Source: Bacillota bacterium (GTDB lineage Bacteria; Bacillota; Bacilli; Paenibacillales; Paenibacillaceae). From it: a stretch of DNA of 20,279 nucleotides. Shown here piece by piece: positions 14,044 to 20,279 of this stretch. The stretch's first letter is position 1. Each line of letters begins with the position of its first letter. Made by a program: the position numbers and the translations under genes. The notes under the pieces are model-generated. The model had not been told where the DNA came from and did not search any database. It worked only from the letters and a program-made list of their open reading frames with translations. The stretch is taken from positions 1 through 20,279 of the forward strand of contig JAEZCJ010000140.1 in the NCBI GenBank assembly GCA_023433615.1, in the 5' to 3' direction.

Positions 14044-15048
14044 ATGGTTAAAGTCGGTATTAACGGATTTGGCCGGATCGGCCGCAACGTGTTCCGCGCA
14101 GCATTGAACAACCCGAATGTGCAAGTCGTGGCGGTCAACGACCTGACGGACACGAGCACGCTGGCACACCTTCTTAAATACGACACGACGCATGGCAAGC
14201 TTGACGCAACGGTAGAAGCGAAGGAAGGCGCCCTGATCGTTAACGGCGTAGAAATCAAAGTATTCGCTGAGCGCGACCCTGGCAACCTGCCTTGGGGACA
14301 ATACGGCGTAGAGATCGTCGTTGAATCCACGGGTATCTTCACTGCGAAAGAGAAAGCCGAGCTTCACCTGAAAGGCGGCGCGAAGAAAGTTATCATCTCC
14401 GCACCTGCCACGAACGAAGACATCACGGTCGTTATGGGCGTTAACGAAGACAAGTACGATCCGAAGGCACACACGGTTATCTCCAATGCTTCCTGTACGA
14501 CGAACTGCTTGGCTCCATTCGCGAAAGTATTGAACGACACGTTCGGTATCGTAAAGGGCATGATGACGACGGTTCACTCTTACACGAACGACCAATCCGT
14601 GCTCGACCTGCCGCATAAGGACCTGCGCCGCGCTCGCGCTGCTGCAGAGAACATCATTCCTTCGTCGACAGGCGCAGCCAAAGCTGTATCCCTGGTACTG
14701 CCTGAGCTGAAAGGCAAGCTGAACGGCATGGCAATGCGCGTACCTACTCCTAACGTATCCGTTACGGACCTGGTCGTTGAAGTAAGCCGCAACGTTACGG
14801 TTGAAGAAGTGAACGCAGCGCTGAAAGAAGCAGCAAACGGCAAGCTCAAAGGCATCTTGAACTTCTCCGAAGAGCCGCTCGTATCGAGCGACTACAACGG
14901 CGACCCTGCTTCCTCCACGATCGACGCGCTGTCCACGATGGTCGTTGAAGGCAACATGGTGAAAGTCGTTTCCTGGTACGACAACGAGTGGGGCTACTCG
15001 AACCGCGTCGTTGACCTGGCTGGCTATATCGCAAGCAAAGGCCTGTAA
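14044..15048 (+). CDS. gap: Glyceraldehyde-3-phosphate dehydrogenase, glycolytic (GapA)
   Basis: The enzyme oxidises and phosphorylates glyceraldehyde-3-phosphate to 1,3-bisphosphoglycerate with NAD+. The 334-residue protein has the Rossmann motif GINGFGRIGR (5-14), the NAD-selective NDLTD (32-36, as in B. subtilis GapA), the catalytic Cys151 in SNASCTTNCLAP and its partner His178 in TTVHSYTNDQ. The AGGAGG site at 14028-14033 is strong. Codons favour GTT, CCT, GCA and AAA more than in neighbouring genes such as gpmI, a sign of selection for high expression. It follows its regulator cggR, so the glycolytic rather than the gluconeogenic (GapB) role is expected. A hairpin lies between gap and pgk. 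Confidence 0.98.
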   Translation: MVKVGINGFGRIGRNVFRAALNNPNVQVVAVNDLTDTSTLAHLLKYDTTHGKLDATVEAKEGALIVNGVEIKVFAERDPGNLPWGQYGVEIVVESTGIFTAKEKAELHLKGGAKKVIISAPATNEDITVVMGVNEDKYDPKAHTVISNASCTTNCLAPFAKVLNDTFGIVKGMMTTVHSYTNDQSVLDLPHKDLRRARAAAENIIPSSTGAAKAVSLVLPELKGKLNGMAMRVPTPNVSVTDLVVEVSRNVTVEEVNAALKEAANGKLKGILNFSEEPLVSSDYNGDPASSTIDALSTMVVEGNMVKVVSWYDNEWGYSNRVVDLAGYIASKGL

Positions 15049-15071
15049 TCGAATAGATCGCAATAACCGGT

Positions 15072-15107
15072 TAAAGAGGAGCAGCGCGGAGCGTCGTCTC
15101 CTCTTTA
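15072..15107 (+). other. Hairpin between gap and pgk, not a classic terminator
   Basis: A perfect 10-bp stem, TAAAGAGGAG (15072-15081) with CTCCTCTTTA (15098-15107), encloses a second small stem (about GCGC/GCGT). It is followed by CCCACG, not a T-run. It may protect the 3' end of a processed gap message, slow read-through or mark a cleavage site; these are inferences. Confidence 0.6.
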
Positions 15108-15169
15108 CCCACGTATTCAGGAATAAAGCGATTAAGATAATCCGGTTGGATACTGGGGAGGATAAATGA

Positions 15170-16357
15170 ATGAATAAACAAAGCGTAAGAAATGTGGACG
15201 TAGCAGGCAAGCGCGTATTCGTGCGCGTCGATTTTAACGTGCCGCTCGAGAACGGCAGCATTACGGACGACACGCGGATCCGCGAGACGCTCCCGACGAT
15301 CAAATTCTTGACAGAGCAAGGCGCGAAAGTCATTCTGGCAAGCCACATGGGCCGTCCGAACGGCGAAGTCGTCGAAGAACTGCGCCTGACGCCGGCTGCG
15401 AACCGTCTGTCCGAGCTGCTCGGCAAGCCGGTCGTCAAGGCCAACGAATCGACCGGAGACGCAGTAAAGGCTCAGATCGCTGGTCTTGCGAACGGCGACG
15501 TGCTGCTGTTGGAGAACGTGCGCTTCAACGCGGGCGAAGAGAAGAATGATGCGGAACTGTCGAAAGCTTTTGCCGAGCTGGCTGACCTGTACGTTAACGA
15601 TGCATTCGGCGCAGCTCACCGCGCGCACGCGTCGACGGAAGGCATCGCGAAGCATCTGCCGGCCGTATCGGGCCTCTTGATGGAGAAGGAGCTCGAGGTG
15701 CTGGGCAAGGCGCTGAACAACCCGGATCGTCCGTTCACGGCAATCGTCGGCGGCTCCAAGGTAAAGGACAAGATCGACGTCATCAACAAGATGATCGAGA
15801 TCGCGGACAACATCCTGATCGGCGGCGGCCTGTCGTACACGTTCTTCAAGGCGCAAGGCTATGAGATCGGCGAATCGCTGCTCGACAACAGCAAGCTGGA
15901 CGCGGTACTCGGCTTCATCGAGAAGGCGAAGGCAGCAGGCAAGAACCTTCATCTGCCGGTCGATATCGTCATTACGAACGAATTCAGCGCGAAGGCACAG
16001 ACACGCGTCATCGATATTACCCAAGAAGGCATTCCAGCCGGCTGGGAAGGCATCGACATCGGACCGAAGACGCGCGAGATCTACGCAGACGTCATTAACA
16101 ATTCCAAGCTGGTCGTATGGAACGGACCGATGGGCGTATTCGAGATCGAGCCGTTCTCCCACGGTACGCGGGCAGTAGCGCAAGCTTGCGCAGAGACGAA
16201 CGCTTACACCGTAATCGGCGGCGGCGATTCGGCAGCGGCAGCGGAGAAGTTCCACTTGGCCGAGAAGATGAACCATATCTCGACCGGCGGCGGCGCATCC
16301 CTCGAGTTCATGGAAGGCAAGAAGCTGCCGGGCGTCGAAGCACTGAACGATAAGTAG
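15170..16357 (+). CDS. pgk: Phosphoglycerate kinase
   Basis: Pgk transfers the acyl phosphate of 1,3-bisphosphoglycerate to ADP, giving ATP and 3-phosphoglycerate. The 395-residue protein has the N-terminal VRVDFNVPL (18-26), the GRPNG substrate segment, LLLENVRFNAGEEKND, and the C-terminal nucleotide-binding domain with GGSKVKDKI, GGGLSYTF, NGPMGVFE, GGGDSAAA and STGGGASLEF. All are family hallmarks, and the length is normal. The GGGGAGG site at about 15155-15161 favours ATG 15170. An overlapping out-of-frame ATG at 15166 reads only three codons. The gene lies in the gap operon, 121 bases after gap, and tpiA starts 22 bases after it. Confidence 0.98.
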   Translation: MNKQSVRNVDVAGKRVFVRVDFNVPLENGSITDDTRIRETLPTIKFLTEQGAKVILASHMGRPNGEVVEELRLTPAANRLSELLGKPVVKANESTGDAVKAQIAGLANGDVLLLENVRFNAGEEKNDAELSKAFAELADLYVNDAFGAAHRAHASTEGIAKHLPAVSGLLMEKELEVLGKALNNPDRPFTAIVGGSKVKDKIDVINKMIEIADNILIGGGLSYTFFKAQGYEIGESLLDNSKLDAVLGFIEKAKAAGKNLHLPVDIVITNEFSAKAQTRVIDITQEGIPAGWEGIDIGPKTREIYADVINNSKLVVWNGPMGVFEIEPFSHGTRAVAQACAETNAYTVIGGGDSAAAAEKFHLAEKMNHISTGGGASLEFMEGKKLPGVEALNDK

Positions 16358-16379
16358 GAAGCGGGAGGTAATGTGGGCG

Positions 16380-17132
16380 ATGAGAACACCGATTATTGCA
16401 GGCAACTGGAAAATGTTCAAGACGGTATCCGAGGCTGCCGCGTTCTTCGCGGAAGTGAAGGGTAAAGCGGAAGTCGCGGGCGTGGATAGCGTCATCTGCG
16501 CGCCGTTCACGAATCTGCCGGCGCTTGTCGAAGCAGCCAAGGGCACTTCGATCGGCATCGGCGCGCAAAATCTGCACTTCGAAGATAACGGCGCGTACAC
16601 CGGCGAGATCAGCGGCATCATGCTGAATGAGCTTGGCGTACAGTACGTCATTATCGGCCACTCCGAGCGCCGCGCTTACTTCGGCGAGACGGACGAGATC
16701 GTGAACAAGAAAGTGCTGGCAGCATTCAAGCACGGCCTGACGCCGATCGTATGCGTCGGAGAGAAGCTGGAAGAGCGCGAAGCCGGACAGACGAAAGACG
16801 TGTGCAAGGTGCAGACGGCTGCGGCTCTGCAAGGCCTCACGGCTGAGCAAGCGGCGAAGACGGTCATCGCGTATGAGCCGATCTGGGCGATCGGTACGGG
16901 CAAGTCGTCGACTGCAGCAGACGCCGAAGACGTCATCGCGTATATCCGCAGCATCGTGGCGGATCAGTTCGATGCGGCGACTGCGGACGCGGTGCGCATC
17001 CAATACGGCGGCAGCGTGAAGCCGGGCAACATCGCCGAGTACATGGCGCAGCCGAACATCGACGGCGCACTCGTAGGCGGCGCAAGCTTGGAGCCGGCTT
17101 CCTACATCGCCCTGGTCGAGGGGGCCAAGTAA
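16380..17132 (+). CDS. tpiA: Triosephosphate isomerase
   Basis: TpiA interconverts dihydroxyacetone phosphate and glyceraldehyde-3-phosphate. The 250-residue (beta/alpha)8 protein has Lys11 in AGNWKM, the electrophile His94 in IGHSERR, and the catalytic base Glu166 in AYEPIWAIGTG (loop 6), with the phosphate-binding YGGSVKPGN near the C terminus. I start at ATG 16380: GGGAGGT (16363-16369) is spaced about 10 bases from it, and the family begins MRxPIIAGNWKM. The upstream ATG at 16371 lies only 1 base past that site. The gene is followed after 1 base by gpmI, so the two are almost certainly translated from one message. Confidence 0.98.
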   Translation: MRTPIIAGNWKMFKTVSEAAAFFAEVKGKAEVAGVDSVICAPFTNLPALVEAAKGTSIGIGAQNLHFEDNGAYTGEISGIMLNELGVQYVIIGHSERRAYFGETDEIVNKKVLAAFKHGLTPIVCVGEKLEEREAGQTKDVCKVQTAAALQGLTAEQAAKTVIAYEPIWAIGTGKSSTAADAEDVIAYIRSIVADQFDAATADAVRIQYGGSVKPGNIAEYMAQPNIDGALVGGASLEPASYIALVEGAK

Positions 17133-17133
17133 G

Positions 17134-18687
17134 ATGGGTTCCGCTAACATCCCGAAACCGGTAGCGCTCATCATTCTGGACGGCTTCGGACTTCGAGGGG
17201 AGACGGTCGGCAACGCCGTCGCCCAAGCGAACAAGCCGAATTATGACCGCTACTGGAACAAGTATCCCCATACGACGCTTACCGCCTGCGGCGAAGCGGT
17301 CGGCCTGCCGGAAGGACAGATGGGCAACTCCGAGGTCGGCCATCTGAACATCGGCGCCGGACGGATCGTGTACCAGGACTTGACCCGGATCTCGAAGTCG
17401 ATTCGCGAGGGCGAGTTCTACGACAACCAGACGCTGCTCGGCGCTGTGCGTCATGCCAAGTCCAGCGGCAAGAAGCTTCACTTGTACGGCCTGTTGTCCG
17501 ACGGCGGCGTGCACAGCCACATCGAGCACCTCTTCGCGCTGCTGGATCTGGCGAAGAAGGAAGGCTTGGACGACGTCTATATCCATGCGTTCCTCGACGG
17601 CCGCGACGTAGCGCCGGACAGCGCGCAGAAGTACTTGGCAGCGCTGCAAGCGAAGATCGCCGAGGTCGGTGTCGGCCGCATTGCGACGGTGCAAGGCCGC
17701 TACTACGCGATGGACCGCGACAAGCGGTGGGAACGCGTGGAGAAGTCGTACCGCGCGATGGTGTACGGCGAAGGTCCGGCATATACGGATCCGATGCAAG
17801 CTGTCGTGGAGTCGCACGAGAAGTCGGTCTATGACGAGTTCGTCATGCCGACCGTTATCGTGGGCGATAACGGCCAGCCGGTCGGCTTGGTCGAATCGGG
17901 CGACGCGGTCATCTTCTTCAACTTCCGTCCGGACCGCGCGATTCAGCTGTCGCAAGTATTCACGAGCGACGACTTCCGCGGCTTCGACCGCGGCGACAAG
18001 GCGCCAAAGGGGCTGCATTTCGTCTGCTTGACGCTGTTCAGCGAGTCGGTCGGCGGCTATGTGGCCTATGAGCCGAAGAACTTGGACAATACGCTCGGCG
18101 AGGTGCTCGTGCAGCACGGCAAGAAGCAACTGCGCATCGCGGAGACGGAGAAGTACCCGCATGTAACGTTCTTCTTCAGCGGCGGACGCGACGTCGAGCT
18201 GGAAGGCGAGACGCGCGTGCTGATCAATTCGCCGAAGGTTGCGACGTATGACCTGCAGCCGGAGATGAGCGCTTACGAAGTGGCGGCTGCCGCGGTTGCC
18301 GAGATCGAAGCGGATAAGCATGACGCGATCATCCTGAATTTCGCGAACCCGGACATGGTCGGTCACTCCGGGATGCTGGAGCCGACGATCAAGGCAGTCG
18401 AAGCGACGGACGCTTGCCTCGGGCAAGTGGTTGAAGCGGTGCTCGCGAAGGGCGGCGTATGCCTGATTACGGCCGACCACGGCAACGCGGACCAAGTGTT
18501 CGACGAGCAGGGCCGTCCGCATACGGCGCATACGACGAACCCGGTGCCGTTCATCGTGACGCGCGAGGGCGCGGACCTGCGCGAAGGCGGCATTCTGGCC
18601 GACATCGCGCCGACGATCCTCGATCTGCTGGGGCTGCCGAAGCCTGCAGAGATGACGGGCGTGTCGATGATCGCGAAGGAATCGTAA
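17134..18687 (+). CDS. gpmI: 2,3-bisphosphoglycerate-independent phosphoglycerate mutase
   Basis: This manganese enzyme converts 3-phosphoglycerate to 2-phosphoglycerate through a phosphoserine intermediate. The 517-residue protein belongs to the alkaline phosphatase superfamily. It has metal ligand Asp16 in LIILDGFG, the phosphorylated Ser66 in GQMGNSEVGH, the HSHIEHLFALL segment, the FLDGRDV motif, FNFRPDRA, NFANPDMVGH and ITADHGNADQ metal-binding motifs. The length is normal. The ribosome binding site (GAGGGGG, about 17118-17124) lies within the end of tpiA. The gene is the last in the cggR-gap unit before a separate eno promoter. B. subtilis has the same order. Confidence 0.98.
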   Translation: MGSANIPKPVALIILDGFGLRGETVGNAVAQANKPNYDRYWNKYPHTTLTACGEAVGLPEGQMGNSEVGHLNIGAGRIVYQDLTRISKSIREGEFYDNQTLLGAVRHAKSSGKKLHLYGLLSDGGVHSHIEHLFALLDLAKKEGLDDVYIHAFLDGRDVAPDSAQKYLAALQAKIAEVGVGRIATVQGRYYAMDRDKRWERVEKSYRAMVYGEGPAYTDPMQAVVESHEKSVYDEFVMPTVIVGDNGQPVGLVESGDAVIFFNFRPDRAIQLSQVFTSDDFRGFDRGDKAPKGLHFVCLTLFSESVGGYVAYEPKNLDNTLGEVLVQHGKKQLRIAETEKYPHVTFFFSGGRDVELEGETRVLINSPKVATYDLQPEMSAYEVAAAAVAEIEADKHDAIILNFANPDMVGHSGMLEPTIKAVEATDACLGQVVEAVLAKGGVCLITADHGNADQVFDEQGRPHTAHTTNPVPFIVTREGADLREGGILADIAPTILDLLGLPKPAEMTGVSMIAKES

Positions 18688-18703
18688 GCTAGCGAAGCAG
18701 CAT

Positions 18704-18733
18704 TTGAGTTCATGCCTGCGAATGAGATACAAT
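18704..18733 (+). promoter_or_regulatory. Predicted promoter of eno
   Basis: TTGAGT (18704-18709), 18-base spacer, TACAAT (18728-18733). The 121-base gap between gpmI and eno holds this element and a palindrome starting in the -10 box. It suggests that eno can be expressed apart from CggR control. Confidence 0.6.
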
Positions 18734-18754
18734 AGCGGAAGGAAATTCCGCTAT
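18732..18754 (+). promoter_or_regulatory. Inverted repeat at the eno start site (operator or 5' hairpin)
   Basis: ATAGCGGAA (18732-18740), 5-base loop, TTCCGCTAT (18746-18754). The perfect 9-bp arms begin in the -10 box and cover the expected start point (about 18740). No T-run follows, so it is not a terminator for gpmI. It could be a repressor site or a stabilising 5' structure. Confidence 0.5.
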
Positions 18755-18808
18755 ATCTCGTTGGTACGGCGGATTATAACGAAATGAATAGAAGGAGTGT
18801 ATCCATTC

Positions 18809-20101
18809 ATGTCTATCATCACGGACGTATACGCACGCGAAGTACTCGATTCCCGCGGGAATCCGACGGTAGAAGTAGAAATCGCATTGGAGTCCGGCGG
18901 CAAGGGCCGCGCGATCGTGCCATCCGGCGCATCGACGGGCGCTTATGAAGCTGTAGAGCTCCGCGACGGCGACAAAGGCCGTTACCTGGGCAAGGGCGTA
19001 CTGAAAGCGGTCGAGAACGTGAACGCGATCATCGCGCCTGAGATTATCGGTCTGGACGCGCTGGACCAAGTCGCGATCGACCGCAAGATGATCGAGCTCG
19101 ACGGCACGCCGAACAAAGCGAAGCTGGGCGCTAACGCGATTCTGGCTGTCTCGATGGCAGCGGCACGCGCAGCGGCTGACGCGCTGAACATGCCGCTGTA
19201 CACGTACCTCGGCGGCTTCAACGCGAAGACGCTGCCGGTTCCGATGATGAACATCATCAACGGCGGCGAGCATGCCGACAACAACGTCGACGTGCAAGAG
19301 TTCATGGTTCTGCCTGTCGGCGCAGCGAACTTCGCGGAAGCGCTTCGCATCGGCGCAGAGATCTTCCACAACCTGAAGGCTGTCCTGAAGGACAAAGGCC
19401 TGAACACGGCTGTAGGCGACGAAGGCGGCTTCGCTCCGAACCTGGGCTCCAACGAAGAAGCGATCACGACGATTATCTCCGCGATCGAGCGCGCAGGCTA
19501 CAAGCCGGGCGTCGACGTATTCCTCGGCATGGACGTTGCTTCCACGGAATTCTTCAAGAACGGCAAGTACGAGCTCGAAGGCGAAGGCAAGTCCTTCACG
19601 CCGGCCGAATTCGTAGACCTGCTGGCTTCTTGGGTCGACAAGTATCCGATCATCACAATCGAAGACGGCTGCTCCGAAGACGACTGGGAAGGTTGGAAGC
19701 TGCTCACCGAGAAGCTTGGCGACCGCGTCCAACTCGTAGGCGACGACCTGTTCGTTACGAACACGGAGCGTCTGTCCACGGGTATCGAGAAGGGCATCGG
19801 CAACTCGATCCTTGTCAAGGTTAACCAAATCGGCACGCTGACGGAAACGTTCGACGCGATCGAAATGGCGAAGCGCGCAGGCTACACGGCGGTTATCTCC
19901 CACCGTTCCGGCGAGAGCGAAGACAGCACGATCGCTGACATCGCGGTTGCTACGAACGCTGGCCAGATCAAGACGGGCGCACCTTCCCGTACGGATCGCG
20001 TAGCGAAGTACAACCAATTGCTCCGCATTGAGGACGAGCTCGGTTCGACGGCTCAATACGGCGGCAAGACGGCGTTCTATAACTTGAAGAACTTTAAATA
20101 A
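18809..20101 (+). CDS. eno: Phosphopyruvate hydratase (enolase)
   Basis: Enolase dehydrates 2-phosphoglycerate to phosphoenolpyruvate. The 430-residue protein has VPSGASTGAYEAVELRDGD near the N terminus, the acid Glu205 in AVGDEGGFAPN, Mg2+ ligands Asp242, Glu285 and Asp312, the base Lys337 in LVKVNQIGT, and the C-terminal SHRSGESEDSTIADIAV signature. The segment EDGCSEDDWEG varies from the usual EDGLDENDWEG but keeps the ligand Glu. I start at ATG 18809 rather than GTG 18797: AAGGAG (18792-18797) overlaps the GTG, and the family begins near this Met. It has its own promoter and a strong terminator. Confidence 0.98.
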   Translation: MSIITDVYAREVLDSRGNPTVEVEIALESGGKGRAIVPSGASTGAYEAVELRDGDKGRYLGKGVLKAVENVNAIIAPEIIGLDALDQVAIDRKMIELDGTPNKAKLGANAILAVSMAAARAAADALNMPLYTYLGGFNAKTLPVPMMNIINGGEHADNNVDVQEFMVLPVGAANFAEALRIGAEIFHNLKAVLKDKGLNTAVGDEGGFAPNLGSNEEAITTIISAIERAGYKPGVDVFLGMDVASTEFFKNGKYELEGEGKSFTPAEFVDLLASWVDKYPIITIEDGCSEDDWEGWKLLTEKLGDRVQLVGDDLFVTNTERLSTGIEKGIGNSILVKVNQIGTLTETFDAIEMAKRAGYTAVISHRSGESEDSTIADIAVATNAGQIKTGAPSRTDRVAKYNQLLRIEDELGSTAQYGGKTAFYNLKNFK

Positions 20102-20112
20102 GAAGAGAAAAT

Positions 20113-20152
20113 GCCCGGGCAGCTGCTAACGCAGCCGTTCCGGGCTTTTTTC
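20113..20152 (+). terminator. Rho-independent terminator after eno
   Basis: GCCCGG (20113-20118) pairs with CCGGGC (20140-20145), with an inner GCTGC/GCAGC stem (20122-20126 with 20131-20135), followed by TTTTTT (20146-20151). It ends the glycolytic operon. Confidence 0.92.
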
Positions 20153-20155
20153 ATT

Positions 20156-20279
20156 GTGGCGTGCCCAGCTAAGCACGCATCTTCTAGCCGGCGAAAGTCC
20201 GGTCGCGGGAGGGGCCAAGCCCCCGCGTAGCTAGGATACCTGCGCATGGCGAAATCTGTGCGTAGAAGCGTATCGACGA
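20156..20279 (+). mobile_element. Probable 5' end of a group II intron (runs off the window)
   Basis: Directly after the eno terminator is a highly structured non-coding sequence. It has a GCGTGC/GCACGC hairpin (20159-20164 with 20173-20178), then AGCCGG-CGAAAG-TCCGGT (20186-20203), then a GC-rich GGGGC/GCCCC hairpin (20211-20223), then GTAGCTAGGATACC and a GCGCATGGCGAAATCTGTGCG stem-loop. This order resembles domain I of bacterial group II introns (for example the GGTGAGAGTCCC-type hairpin near the 5' end of the Oceanobacillus class C intron, from memory). The position just past a T-run is where class C introns insert. The exact 5' boundary is unclear: GTGGCG at 20156 or GTGCCC at 20161. No reverse transcriptase is visible because the window ends. 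Confidence 0.55.

Noticed and set aside
16933..18732. 599-residue antisense open frame opposite gpmI (and similar long ones opposite gap, pgk and tpiA)
   Set aside because: These arise from GC-rich codon use in the real genes; their products are rich in Arg, His and Val with no domain pattern.

Overview
The window is a chromosomal core region of a GC-rich, low-copy-repeat Firmicute. It most likely comes from the Paenibacillaceae (Paenibacillus/Cohnella-like). This is inferred from Bacillus-type gene order (his genes - TPR protein - trxB - rapZ - yvcK - whiA - HPr/Crh - clpP - tRNA-Arg - cggR - gap - pgk - tpiA - gpmI - eno), strong AGGAGG ribosome binding sites, CtsR and CggR operators, a sporulation gene (sda), and GC-rich codon use. 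No species can be named from the sequence alone.

Layout. (1) 1-2741: the 3' end of the histidine operon on the + strand: hisH (5'-truncated by the window edge), hisF, hisIE (4-bp overlap with hisF) and a PHP-type histidinol phosphatase, hisJ. (2) 2738-6660: a divergent PRPP synthetase with its own promoter, then a large TPR protein with a C-terminal helix-turn-helix, then trxB, which ends in a terminator. (3) 6851-7920: a ROK glucokinase with its own promoter and terminator, sitting inside an otherwise conserved cluster. (4) 7956-11251: rapZ, yvcK and whiA tightly packed, then a separately promoted HPr-family gene that looks like Crh in sequence but keeps His15. (5) 11311-12705, - strand: a short sda gene with its own terminator, clpP with a CtsR operator over its -35 box, and tRNA-Arg(CCG). 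(6) 12776-20152, + strand: the central glycolytic operon cggR-gap-pgk-tpiA-gpmI plus eno, with a well-formed CggR operator at the cggR transcription start and an extra promoter before eno. (7) 20153-20279: directly after the eno terminator, a highly structured sequence resembling the 5' end of a group II intron that runs off the window.

How the genes work together. PRPP made by Prs feeds histidine synthesis. Glucokinase feeds glycolysis. The gap-to-eno genes run the triose-phosphate segment of glycolysis under CggR, which senses fructose-1,6-bisphosphate in Bacillus. HPr/Crh, RapZ and YvcK are carbon and cell-envelope regulators. ClpP and TrxB serve protein and thiol quality control, and Sda and WhiA tie growth to sporulation or division.

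Most of the window is ordinary, conserved housekeeping DNA; I found no clearly new multi-gene system. The items most worth a second look are the divergent Prs, the TPR-HTH protein, the sda gene with palindromes in its leader, the His15-bearing Crh-like protein, the non-terminator hairpins in the glycolytic operon, and the putative intron at the right edge.
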